The notes under the pieces were generated by a model. It did not search any database. It was not told the DNA's origin and saw only the letters and a list, made by a program, of their open reading frames with translations. Positions 7,161 through 14,869 of a stretch of DNA of 30,046 nt are shown in pieces. Within the stretch, counting starts at the first letter, position 1. Every line of letters starts with the position of its first letter. This DNA comes from CAYLPT01 sp964385645 (lineage in GTDB: Bacteria > Armatimonadota > Hebobacteria > Hebobacterales > Hebobacteraceae), in assembly GCA_964385645.1 (NCBI GenBank), contig CAYLPT010000006.1, positions 1-30,046 on the forward strand, read 5' to 3'. The position numbers and the translations under genes are program-made.

Positions 7161-8969
7161 ATGACTCGCACACGCAGTCTGTGGGGCACCGCCATGGCCG
7201 TCGCACTGGCCCTGGCGCTCGCGTCGGGTGCTGCCCTGGCCAACGGGCACGCCCGGCCGCAGTACAGCTCATCCGCCCCGGGGGCGGCGGCCGCGCCGGC
7301 CGGCCGCGCGGGCGCAGGGGCGCCGGCGACCACGGCCCGCTTCACGCTGGAGTTCGTGGACGCCGAGCTGGTGGACGTGTTCCAGGCCCTGGCGACGCAG
7401 AGCGGCGTCAACATCGCCCTGTCTGGCAGTGTGAAGGGCAAGACGACGCTGCGGCTGCGCAACGTCACCCTGGAGCAGGCCCTGAACATCGTGACCAAGC
7501 TCAACGGCCTGGACTACGCGTGGGTGGAGGCCGCCTACGTGGTGGGCACGCCCGAGGAAGTGCGGGCGATGCGGGTCTCCGAGCTTCGCCCCTCCGTGGT
7601 CGTGCTCCAGCACATCCAGCCGGAGTACGCCCAGGAGGTCCTGTCCAAGCTCACCCCGGAGGTGACGGTCTCGACACAGCCGGGCGTGCGCTCGGTGCTG
7701 CTGCTCGCGCCGGAGCCCTCGCTGGCGAAGGCGGAGCGGGTGCTCGCCGAGATTGACGTGCCGCCCATGCCCACCCCGCCGACGACGGAGGTGGTGGCGC
7801 TCCGTCATCTAAAGGCGGACCAGGTGGCCGAGCTGATCGCCAGTGCGGTGCCCGAGGCGGTGGTCCAGCCCGGCCCGCAGGAGAACAGCCTGCTGATCAC
7901 CGCCGACAGCCAGCAGTGGCAGTCCATCCGCTCGCTGGTCTCGTCGGTGGACGCCGCGCCGGCGCCGGCGCAGGCAACCCAGCGGGTCCACTACGTCAGG
8001 TACACCGAGCCGGAGGAGCTGCAGTCGGCGCTGGTTGCGCTGCTGCCCGACGCGCGGGTGACGCTGGCCCCGCGCTCGTTCACGCCCACGGTCACCCCCC
8101 CGACAACGGGGGCCGGCGGGAGCGCGCAGCTCCTGGGCGTCGCGGGCGGGGGCGCGGCCCGCACGGTCGCGCCACCCGTGACCGCCCTGATCGTTTCCGG
8201 CGCGCCGTGGACGGTGGAGCGGGCGATGGAGATCCTGGAGGAGCTCGATGTAGCGCCTCGGCAGATCCACATCGCCGCCATGATCACGGAGATCAACAGG
8301 GACGACATCTCGCGCCTGGGCATTGACTGGGTCGGCCTGGGCGCGGGGGGCGCGGGGTTCATGATGGGCGAGCCCTCGGCCGGGACCCTGGACCCCAGCG
8401 ACGATTCGGTATATGAGGCGAGGCGGCTGGCGATCGGGAGGATCCAGCGCAGCCATCTCCAGTGGGCGGGCAGCATCCACGCGCTCGAGGAGCAGGGCCG
8501 AGCGCGGGTGTTGTCCAACCCGAGCGTGACCACGGTGGATGGCCGGGAGACGGCGCTCCACACGGGCGAGACCTTCTTGTATCCGGTGACGATCGCGGCC
8601 GGCACGGTCGGCGGGGCGATCCAGGACACCCGGGAGGCGAAGGTCGGCGTGACGCTGTCGGTGCGGCCGTACGTGAACGACGACGGCGAGATCACCCTGG
8701 CCATCGCGCCCAACGTGGCTGCGGTGACGGGCTTCCTGGGTAACCTGCCCATCATCAGCAACCGGTCGGTGGTAACCACCGTGAGAGTGCGCAGCGGGGA
8801 GACGGCGGTGATCGCGGGTCTGGTGACCGAGCAGGAGCGGACCCTGATCACCAAGGTGCCGCTGCTGGGTGATGTGCCGCTGTTGGGCGAGCTGTTCAAG
8901 TACCGCCGCAAGAACCCGGCGCGCACGGAGGTGCTGGTCCTGGTGACGCCGACGGTCCTCGAGAGCTAG
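7161..8969 (+). CDS. pilQ: Type IV pilus secretin PilQ
   Basis: Outer-membrane secretin through which the pilus fibre exits. The 602-aa product has a Sec signal peptide (predicted cleavage after A27 in AALA-NG), an Ala/Pro-rich spacer, an STN (secretin/TonB short N-terminal) domain at about 61-130, two N1-type ring domains in the middle, and the C-terminal secretin domain from about 365. The latter includes IHIAAMITEINRDD and the closing motif VPLLGELFKYRRK followed by TEVLVLVTPTVL. No AMIN peptidoglycan-binding domain is visible, so the protein is shorter than proteobacterial PilQ. It starts 4 bp after the PilP-like gene. Its presence implies that the organism has an outer membrane. Confidence 0.95.
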   Translation: MTRTRSLWGTAMAVALALALASGAALANGHARPQYSSSAPGAAAAPAGRAGAGAPATTARFTLEFVDAELVDVFQALATQSGVNIALSGSVKGKTTLRLRNVTLEQALNIVTKLNGLDYAWVEAAYVVGTPEEVRAMRVSELRPSVVVLQHIQPEYAQEVLSKLTPEVTVSTQPGVRSVLLLAPEPSLAKAERVLAEIDVPPMPTPPTTEVVALRHLKADQVAELIASAVPEAVVQPGPQENSLLITADSQQWQSIRSLVSSVDAAPAPAQATQRVHYVRYTEPEELQSALVALLPDARVTLAPRSFTPTVTPPTTGAGGSAQLLGVAGGGAARTVAPPVTALIVSGAPWTVERAMEILEELDVAPRQIHIAAMITEINRDDISRLGIDWVGLGAGGAGFMMGEPSAGTLDPSDDSVYEARRLAIGRIQRSHLQWAGSIHALEEQGRARVLSNPSVTTVDGRETALHTGETFLYPVTIAAGTVGGAIQDTREAKVGVTLSVRPYVNDDGEITLAIAPNVAAVTGFLGNLPIISNRSVVTTVRVRSGETAVIAGLVTEQERTLITKVPLLGDVPLLGELFKYRRKNPARTEVLVLVTPTVLES

Positions 8970-8978
8970 CGCGGGCAC

Positions 8979-8992
8979 ACGGGCGCGCCCGT
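8979..8992. repeat. 14-bp perfect palindrome after pilQ
   Basis: ACGGGCGCGCCCGT is fully self-complementary and begins 10 bp after the pilQ stop. It could be the foot of a 3' mRNA hairpin or a dyad protein-binding site. There is no T tract after it. Confidence 0.5.
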
Positions 8993-9036
8993 CGCGGGCG
9001 CGCCGGCGGAGGGCCCGAGCGAGAGATGCGATTCAT

Positions 9037-9090
9037 GGCGCCGGCCCGGGGGCCTGCCCCGTGCGGGGTGGGCCCCCAGGCACCGGCGCC
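9037..9090 (+). promoter_or_regulatory. Three-tier GC hairpin in the pilB leader
   Basis: Nested perfect inverted repeats: GGCGCCGG (9037-9044) with CCGGCGCC (9083-9090), GGGGGCC (9048-9054) with GGCCCCC (9071-9077), and CCCC (9057-9060) with GGGG (9065-9068) around a GTGC loop. Together they make 19 G-C pairs interrupted by small internal loops. The element ends 21 bp before the pilB ATG and has no T run, so it looks like a transcript-stability or attenuation element rather than a standard terminator. Confidence 0.6.
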
Positions 9091-9111
9091 CGGCGGGAGC
9101 CACGAGCGGGC

Positions 9112-10827
9112 ATGGAAACGCGCACAGTCGCAGACATCGTGAGGGAAGTGACGGAGGTCTCTGACGAGCAGCTCCGGCAGGCCCTTGATGTGCAGAAGGA
9201 GACCCGGGAGCCGCTCGCGCAGATCCTCGTCAACATGGGCGCGATCTCGGAGAAGGACAAGGCCCGGGTGCTGGGTAGGCAGTGGGGGATCCCCTTCGTT
9301 GACCTGGGCGAGCGCCAGGTGGACCGGGAGCTGCTCAAGCTCATCCCCCACCACCTGCTGCAGCGATGGAAGGCGGTGCCCATCGAGCGCAACGGCATGC
9401 GGCTCGTGGTCGCCATGGTGAACCCGCTGGATGTCTACGCGGTGGACCAGATGCGGCTGGTGTCGGGCGCCGACATCGAGCCGGTGATTGCGACCGTGGA
9501 CGACATCAGCGCGGCGCTGGGCCAGACGGTGTCCACGCGGGAGGAGATCGGCGCTGCGCTACAGGAGGTGAGCGAGGAGGTCGGGGGCGAGGGCGGCGAG
9601 ATCCAGCTCGAGGAGAAGCAGCGGGAGGAGGAGCTCAGCATTGACCAGCTGCGGGAGATGCTGGATGACGCGCCCGTGGTGCGCCTCGCCAACCTCATCA
9701 TCCGGCAGGCCATCCGGGACAAGGCGAGCGACATCCACATCCAGCCGGAGGCGAACCGGGTCCGCATCCGCTACCGCATTGACGGGATCCTGCACGACAC
9801 CATGACCGTGCCCAAGAAGGTGCAGGCGGCCCTCATCTCCCGCATCAAGGTCATGGCGGACATGGACATCGCGGAGAAGCGGGCCCCCCAGGACGGGCGC
9901 ATCTCGCTGCGGCTGGCGGGCCGGGAGTACGACTTCCGGGTGTCCACCAACCCCGGGGTGAACGGGGAGAAGGTGGTGATGCGGATCCTCGACAAGCGGG
10001 GGGTGATGGTGAATCTCAACCAGCTCGGCATCCCCGCGGCGATGATGGACGACTTCGACAGCCTCATCAACCGCAGCTACGGCATCATCACGGTGACCGG
10101 GCCCACCGGCTCGGGGAAGTCCACGACGCTGTACTCGGTCCTCAACCGCATCAACAGCCCCGAGAAGAACATCCTCACCATCGAGGACCCGGTGGAGTAC
10201 CAGCTCCCGGGTCTCACGCAGACGGCGGTGAACGAGCGAGCAGGGGTGACCTTCGCGACCGCGCTGCGGACTTTCCTGCGGCAGGACCCGGACGTGATCC
10301 TGGTGGGCGAGATCCGGGATGCGGACACCGCGCAGATCGCGACCGAGGCGGCGCTGACCGGCCACCTGGTGTTCAGCACCCTGCACACGAACGACGCGCC
10401 CACGGCGGTGGCCCGCCTCATCGAGATGGGGATCGAGCCCTTCCTGATCGCCTCCTCGGTGGTGGGCGTGCTGGCCCAGCGGCTGGTGCGGGTGATCTGC
10501 CCGGACTGCAAGGAGTCCTACACACCGCCGGTGGACGCCTTCCGGCGGCTGAACCTGGCGATGGACCTGGAGTCGGTGACCTTCTACCGGGGCATGGGGT
10601 GTGAGCGCTGTCGCCAGACGGGCTACCGCGGGCGGACGGGGGTCTTCGAGCTGATGATGATCACGGATCATCTGCGGGAGCTGGTGCTGCGGAAGGCGCC
10701 GACGCACGAGCTGAGGCAGGAGGCGCTGGAGGCGGGCATGATCACGCTCCGACAGGATGCGATGCAGAAGATCCTGGAGGGGATAACGACGATGGAGGAG
10801 GCGCTGAGAGTTGTCTACACTGGCTAA
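9112..10827 (+). CDS. pilB: Type IV pilus extension ATPase PilB (GspE family)
   Basis: Hexameric ATPase that powers pilus assembly. Counting from the ATG at 9112 (571 aa), residues about 1-150 form an MshEN (T2SSE N-terminal) domain, and the C-terminal part is the GspE motor with Walker A GPTGSGKSTT (330-339), the Asp-box TIEDPVEY, Walker B-type ILVGEIRD and the His-box TLHTND. A four-cysteine zinc site is present as CPDC (463-466) and CERC (497-500). An in-frame GTG at 9061 would place the start codon inside the hairpin loop, so the ATG at 9112 is preferred, though its ribosome site (GAGCGGG) is weak. It is followed immediately by pilT, with overlapping ends. Confidence 0.95.
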   Translation: METRTVADIVREVTEVSDEQLRQALDVQKETREPLAQILVNMGAISEKDKARVLGRQWGIPFVDLGERQVDRELLKLIPHHLLQRWKAVPIERNGMRLVVAMVNPLDVYAVDQMRLVSGADIEPVIATVDDISAALGQTVSTREEIGAALQEVSEEVGGEGGEIQLEEKQREEELSIDQLREMLDDAPVVRLANLIIRQAIRDKASDIHIQPEANRVRIRYRIDGILHDTMTVPKKVQAALISRIKVMADMDIAEKRAPQDGRISLRLAGREYDFRVSTNPGVNGEKVVMRILDKRGVMVNLNQLGIPAAMMDDFDSLINRSYGIITVTGPTGSGKSTTLYSVLNRINSPEKNILTIEDPVEYQLPGLTQTAVNERAGVTFATALRTFLRQDPDVILVGEIRDADTAQIATEAALTGHLVFSTLHTNDAPTAVARLIEMGIEPFLIASSVVGVLAQRLVRVICPDCKESYTPPVDAFRRLNLAMDLESVTFYRGMGCERCRQTGYRGRTGVFELMMITDHLRELVLRKAPTHELRQEALEAGMITLRQDAMQKILEGITTMEEALRVVYTG

Positions 10828-11914
10828 GCCGAGGCGGGAGCTCAAGATCGAGGACTACTCGATGGAGGAGGTGCTGGGGATGGCAACCGAGCAGCGAGCC
10901 TCCGACATCCACATCACGGCCAACCTGCCGCCGATGATGCGGGTGGATGGGCGCCTGCGGCCCATGAACTTCGAGCGGCTGACGCCGAACGACTGCAAGC
11001 GGCTGGTCTTCAGCGTGCTGGACGACCACCAGATTCAGGCCTTCGAGACCAAGCACGAGCTGGACCTCTCCTACGGGATCCCCAAGGTAGGTCGCTTCCG
11101 GGTCAACGTGTACATGCAGCGGGGTTCGGTGGGGGCCGCCTTCCGGGCGGTGCCCCGGCGCATCCCCACTATCGAGGAGCTGGGCCTGCCGCCGATCGTG
11201 CGCAAGCTCACCGAGCGCACCAGCGGTCTCATCCTCGTCACCGGGCCGGCGGGCAGCGGGAAGTCCACGACGCTGGCGGCGATGGTGGACAGCATCAATC
11301 GCACGCGCAGCGCGCACGTGATAACCATCGAGGACCCCATCGAGTACCTCCACCAGCACAACCTGGCGATGGTGAACCAGCGGGAGCTGGGCAGCGACAC
11401 CTACGACCTGTCGGCGGCGCTGCGCTCGGTGCTGCGGGAGGACCCCGACGTGGTGCTGATCGGCGAGATGCGGGACCTGGAGACCATTGACACGGCGCTC
11501 AAGATCGCGGAGACCGGCCACCTGGTGTTGGCGACCCTGCACACGCGCAACGCGCCCCAGAGCGTGGACCGGATCATAGACGTCTTCCCTCCCCACCACC
11601 AGGAGCAGATCCGGGTGCTGCTGAGCAGCACGCTGGAGGCGGTGATCGCGCAGCAGCTCCTGCCCAAGATCGGCGGGGTGGGGCTGGCGGCGGCGGTGGA
11701 GGTGCTGGTGGCGACGGCGGCGGTGCGGAACCTGATCCGGGAGGGGAAGACGCATCAGATCTACGCGCTGATGGAGACGGGGGGCGAGCTGGGGATGCAG
11801 ACCATGGACCGGGCGCTGGCGGCCCTGGTGAAGCGGGGAGTGGTGGCCGAGCAGGAGGCGGCGCCGCGGGCGATCGACGCGGATAACTACGCGCGCTGGA
11901 TGGTGGCGCTGTGA
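10811..11914 (+). CDS. pilT: Pilus retraction ATPase PilT
   Basis: Hexameric ATPase that depolymerises the pilus. The 367-aa product lacks the MshEN domain and the zinc cysteines and shows the PilT signature RASDIHIT near the N-terminus, Walker A GPAGSGKSTT (with Ala where most paralogues have Thr), TIEDPIEYLH, VVLIGEMRDLET and TLHTRNA. The start is TTG at 10811, overlapping the pilB end by 17 bases with GGAGGAG about 10 nt upstream; an ATG at 10862 is a less likely alternative because it removes part of the conserved N-terminal region. A 111-bp gap to pilC follows, in which no clear regulatory element is seen apart from short GC repeats. Confidence 0.93.
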   Translation: MSTLAKPRRELKIEDYSMEEVLGMATEQRASDIHITANLPPMMRVDGRLRPMNFERLTPNDCKRLVFSVLDDHQIQAFETKHELDLSYGIPKVGRFRVNVYMQRGSVGAAFRAVPRRIPTIEELGLPPIVRKLTERTSGLILVTGPAGSGKSTTLAAMVDSINRTRSAHVITIEDPIEYLHQHNLAMVNQRELGSDTYDLSAALRSVLREDPDVVLIGEMRDLETIDTALKIAETGHLVLATLHTRNAPQSVDRIIDVFPPHHQEQIRVLLSSTLEAVIAQQLLPKIGGVGLAAAVEVLVATAAVRNLIREGKTHQIYALMETGGELGMQTMDRALAALVKRGVVAEQEAAPRAIDADNYARWMVAL

Positions 11915-12025
11915 AGTTCGGGGGCAAACACGGTATAGACATGGATGTGACGGCCCCGCAGCTGGCCTCGCCGGCGCGGGGGGCCGGGGGGCGCGTGACT
12001 GGGGAGACCCGAAGGAGCGGCTACG

Positions 12026-13240
12026 GTGCCCACTTACCGATATAGCGCGATGGATCCGAGCGGCCGGGCGGTGAACGGGACGCTGGAGGCGGACAGCCTG
12101 GAGGTGGTCCGCGCCAAGCTGTCGGAGCTGAGCTACCACGTGATCAGCATCCGGCAGGCGCGGGCGCAGTTCAGCGCGCAAAGCTGGCTCTCGGGGCTCC
12201 AGCGGGTGCGGCTGCGCGACCTCACGGTGTTCAGCCGCCAGTTCGCGACCATGATTGACGCCGGCCTGAGCGTCGTCAAGTGCCTGGACATCCTCCAGAA
12301 GCAGTGCGCGAACCCGAAGCTGAAGGACGTCATCGGGCAGGTCAAGCACGATGTGGCGGGCGGCAGCAGCCTGACGGAGGCGCTCCAGAAGCACCCCCGG
12401 ATCTTCTCGAACCTGTACGTGAACATGATCCGCTCCGCGGAGGCGGGCGGCATCCTGGACTCGGTGCTGGACCGGTTGTCCACCTTCCTGGAGAAGGAGC
12501 AAGAGACGCGCAACAAGATCAAGTCGGCGATGACCTACCCGGCGGTGGTGTTTCTCTTCGCCCTGGTGATGCTGGTGGCGCTGGTGTTCCTGGTGCTGCC
12601 CAAGTTCAAGGGGATCTTCGACGTGATGGGCCTGGAGCTGCCGCTCACGACGCGGCTGATGTTGAACTCCGCGGATCTGGCGCGCAGCTTCTGGTACGTC
12701 GGCCTGGTGCTCGCGGTGGGCGCGGTGATCGCCCTGCGCGCGGCCTCGCGCACCGAGAAGGGCCGCTACGCGCTGGACGCGGCGAAGCTGCGGATGCCGG
12801 TGTTCGGGGATCTGATCCTGAAGACGTCGGTGTCGCGCTTCGCCCGAACCTTCGGGACGCTCATCAGCAGCGGGGTGCCGGTGCTGCGGGCGCTGGAGAT
12901 CGTCGCCGACACGGCCGGGAACCGGGTGGTCTCGGAGGCGGTCGCGCGGGCTGGGGTCAGCATCAAGGAGGGGGACAAGATCAGCACTCCCCTGATCGGC
13001 AGCCGGGTGTTCCCGGTGATGGTGACCCAGATGATCGCCGTGGGGGAGGAGACAGGCCGCCTCGACCAGATGCTCGTGAAGGTGGCGAACTTCTACGACG
13101 ATGAGGTGGACGCCACGCTGAAGAGCCTGACCTCGCTGATCGAGCCGCTGATGATCGTCGGGCTCGGCGCCATCGTCGGCTTCATTGCCATCTCGGTGAT
13201 CTCGCCCATCTACCAGCTCGTCGGCTCCATCGGAAACTAG
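12026..13240 (+). CDS. pilC: Pilus inner-membrane platform protein PilC (GspF family)
   Basis: Polytopic inner-membrane protein on which PilB and PilT act. The 404-aa product has the family start MPTYRYSAMDPSGR and two T2SSF repeats (about 70-195 and 270-395), each followed by a hydrophobic segment; TM helices lie near 171-192, 222-240 and 372-395. The start is GTG with a good AAGGAGC site 7-8 nt upstream. Length and position after pilB-pilT are canonical. The gene ends in a GC-only hairpin. Confidence 0.95.
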   Translation: MPTYRYSAMDPSGRAVNGTLEADSLEVVRAKLSELSYHVISIRQARAQFSAQSWLSGLQRVRLRDLTVFSRQFATMIDAGLSVVKCLDILQKQCANPKLKDVIGQVKHDVAGGSSLTEALQKHPRIFSNLYVNMIRSAEAGGILDSVLDRLSTFLEKEQETRNKIKSAMTYPAVVFLFALVMLVALVFLVLPKFKGIFDVMGLELPLTTRLMLNSADLARSFWYVGLVLAVGAVIALRAASRTEKGRYALDAAKLRMPVFGDLILKTSVSRFARTFGTLISSGVPVLRALEIVADTAGNRVVSEAVARAGVSIKEGDKISTPLIGSRVFPVMVTQMIAVGEETGRLDQMLVKVANFYDDEVDATLKSLTSLIEPLMIVGLGAIVGFIAISVISPIYQLVGSIGN

Positions 13241-13241
13241 C

Positions 13242-13261
13242 CGCGCGCCTGCGGGCGCGCG
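13242..13261 (+). other. GC-only hairpin at the end of pilC
   Basis: CGCGCGCC (13242-13249) pairs perfectly with GGCGCGCG (13254-13261) around a 4-nt loop, directly after the pilC stop. There is no T tract, so it is more likely a 3'-end stabiliser or Rho-linked end than an intrinsic terminator. Confidence 0.4.
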
Positions 13262-13322
13262 ATAAGCGAACCGAAGGGAGGCGCGGGGCGGTCGTGCATG
13301 GCCCCGGCGCGGCACAGGCGAC

Positions 13323-14678
13323 ATGGCAAACACACGCAGCAGACGCAAGAGCCCCGATCGGGCAGAGGTCGAGGCCGTCGTGCGGGAGTACCAGCGCACC
13401 AGGGACAGCGCGCTCCGGGAGCAGTTGATCGCCCAGCACCTGTACGTGGTCCAGACGGTGGCCCGCAAGTTCGCCGGCCTGGGGGAGTCCCACGATGACC
13501 TGCTCCAGGAGGGCACGATGGGCCTCATCAACGCCGTGGACCTGTTCGACCCGGACCGCGGCGTGCAGTTCTCCACCTACGCCACCCATCTGGTGGAGGG
13601 CCAGATCCGCCACTATCTGCGGGACAAGGGGAAGCTCATCAAGCAGCCGGCCTGGGTCCAGGAGCTGACCACCAAGATAGTGAAGGCCACCGAGGCGCTC
13701 ACCCAGGAGCTGGATCGCCAGCCCACCCTCGCCGAGGTCGCCGAGCGCGTCGGCACCAGCCCCGAGAACGTGCGCCGTATGATCGAGGCCCGCGAGCGCT
13801 CGAAGGTGGCCTCCCTGGACGCGGTGGCGAGCGGCGACGAGAACCAGGGCCCGGCCATTGACCCCGAAAAGCTGTGTGGTGTGGACCGGGACGAGGTCTA
13901 CCTCCCAGTGGAGGACCGCATCTTCCTGCGGGAGGCGATGGCGCGGCTGAAGACCCTGGAGCGCAAGGTTGTCCACAGCTTCTACTATCTCGATCTGAAC
14001 CAGACCGAGATCGCGCGGAAGCTGGGCATCTCGGTCAACTACGCCTCCTACCTGCTGCGGGGCGCGCTGGCCAAGCTGCGGAAGACCTTCGAGGCCCAGG
14101 AGGCCTCCGCGCGGGAGCAGGCGGAGGCGGAGGAGCGCGCTGACGCGCCCGCCGGGGATTACTCGCTGTCGCTGCGGCCGGCGCCATATGACCCCAAGAC
14201 GAAGCTGGCCGCGGGAAGCTACCTGCTGGAGCGGATCGAGCAGGAGGCGGAGCGGGCGCGGCGCTACCCGCAGCAGTTCTCGGTGTTGGTGCTCGAGCCG
14301 GATCAGGAGGAGGTCTCCGAGGAGGATACGGTGGCGCTGGGGCGGCTGCTCTATCGCAACGTCCGCAGCATTGACCTGGTGGCGCGCCTGCGGGGGGCGC
14401 GCTTCGGTCTGCTTCTGCCCCACACGGGCCGGGAGGCGGGCGTGCTGGCCGAGCGACTGGTGCGCACGGTGGCGAGCCGGCTGGGCCGGGAGGGGCGTGC
14501 CTTCACGGCCAGCTGCGGGTTCGCGGTCTTCCCCACCAACGGGCGGACGACGCAGGAGCTGCTGGCGGGGGCCGAGGAGGCTCTCGCCCAGGCCAAGGCC
14601 CAGGGGGGCAACCAGTATCAGCGAGCTCCCTCCCCCGCCGCGGACAAGGGGTCCCTGGCAGGGGCCGCGGGCGGGTAG
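13323..14678 (+). CDS. Sigma-70 family (SigB/SigF-like) sigma factor fused to a degenerate GGDEF domain
   Basis: Residues about 36-102 are sigma region 2 (HDDLLQEGTMGLINAV and FDPDRGVQFSTYATHLVEG), 108-165 region 3 and 195-253 region 4 with a helix-turn-helix (LNQTEIARKLGISVNYASYL). This resembles group 3 sigma factors of the SigB/SigF kind. After a short charged linker, residues 289-430 align with a GGDEF fold: DPKTKL at its start, ERIEQEAERARRY, LLLPHTG, SCGFAVFP and EEALAQAKAQGGN. The active-site signature is lost (RGARF, 357-361) and the metal/substrate segment is shortened, so it should not make c-di-GMP. The I-site RxxD (RSID, 348-351) is kept exactly five residues before the signature position. 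The ATG lacks a strong ribosome site. It lies between pilC and the pilin genes, so pilin control is likely. Domain calls are firm; ligand binding is inferred. Confidence 0.9.
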   Translation: MANTRSRRKSPDRAEVEAVVREYQRTRDSALREQLIAQHLYVVQTVARKFAGLGESHDDLLQEGTMGLINAVDLFDPDRGVQFSTYATHLVEGQIRHYLRDKGKLIKQPAWVQELTTKIVKATEALTQELDRQPTLAEVAERVGTSPENVRRMIEARERSKVASLDAVASGDENQGPAIDPEKLCGVDRDEVYLPVEDRIFLREAMARLKTLERKVVHSFYYLDLNQTEIARKLGISVNYASYLLRGALAKLRKTFEAQEASAREQAEAEERADAPAGDYSLSLRPAPYDPKTKLAAGSYLLERIEQEAERARRYPQQFSVLVLEPDQEEVSEEDTVALGRLLYRNVRSIDLVARLRGARFGLLLPHTGREAGVLAERLVRTVASRLGREGRAFTASCGFAVFPTNGRTTQELLAGAEEALAQAKAQGGNQYQRAPSPAADKGSLAGAAGG

Positions 14679-14704
14679 CCGCCCCATTAGAGTGGACCGC
14701 AGGG

Positions 14705-14735
14705 GGCCCTGCCGCGAGGCGGCAGGGCCTTTCAT
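14705..14735 (+). terminator. Rho-independent terminator after the sigma-GGDEF gene
   Basis: A perfect 11-bp stem, GGCCCTGCCGC (14705-14715) with GCGGCAGGGCC (14719-14729), has a GAG loop and is followed by TTTCAT. The T run is short, but the stem is the strongest terminator-like structure in the window and lies 26 bp after the stop. It separates the pil machine operon from the pilin block. Confidence 0.75.
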
Positions 14736-14754
14736 CTCAAAACGGGGCGTCGGT

Positions 14755-14765
14755 TGTGGAATAAC
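14755..14765 (+). promoter_or_regulatory. Candidate promoter element for the pilin block
   Basis: TGTGGAATAAC lies between the terminator and the pilin leader hairpin. It shares the decamer TGTGGAATAA with 1729-1738. As an extended -10 it would place the transcript start near 14771, just ahead of the hairpin at 14778. No standard -35 is seen; an AAAA run at 14739-14742 lies 15 nt upstream of GGAATAAC, which is loosely like a FliA-type arrangement. Confidence 0.3.
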
Positions 14766-14777
14766 CCGGCCAGAGTG

Positions 14778-14825
14778 CAGCCCCCGCGCGGCAGCCGCCC
14801 GGGGCGGCGCGTAGGGCGGGGGCTG
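14778..14825 (+). promoter_or_regulatory. Compound hairpin in the pilin 5' leader
   Basis: An outer perfect 10-bp stem, CAGCCCCCGC (14778-14787) with GCGGGGGCTG (14816-14825), encloses an inner 6-bp stem, GCCGCC (14794-14799) with GGCGGC (14803-14808), with a 3-nt loop. It is upstream of the strong pilin ribosome site and could protect the 5' end of an abundant mRNA or regulate it. Confidence 0.6.
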
Positions 14826-14869
14826 AAGAGACCTGAAGCACCATTCTCGAAGGGAGGTGACGAGACGAG

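Noticed and set aside
9061..9111. GTG start giving a 17-residue longer PilB
   Set aside because: The start codon would lie in the loop of a strong hairpin and the added residues are Gly/Pro/Arg-rich and unlike MshEN N-termini.
11941..12045. 34-codon frame in the pilT-pilC gap
   Set aside because: No ribosome site, it runs into the pilC start, and the composition is typical of chance frames in GC-rich DNA.
10742..13576. 944-codon open frame on the minus strand across pilT and pilC
   Set aside because: Its frame is a shadow of high-GC coding DNA on the other strand. The translation is rich in His, Arg and Gln with no domains, while the plus-strand frames give full PilT and PilC proteins.
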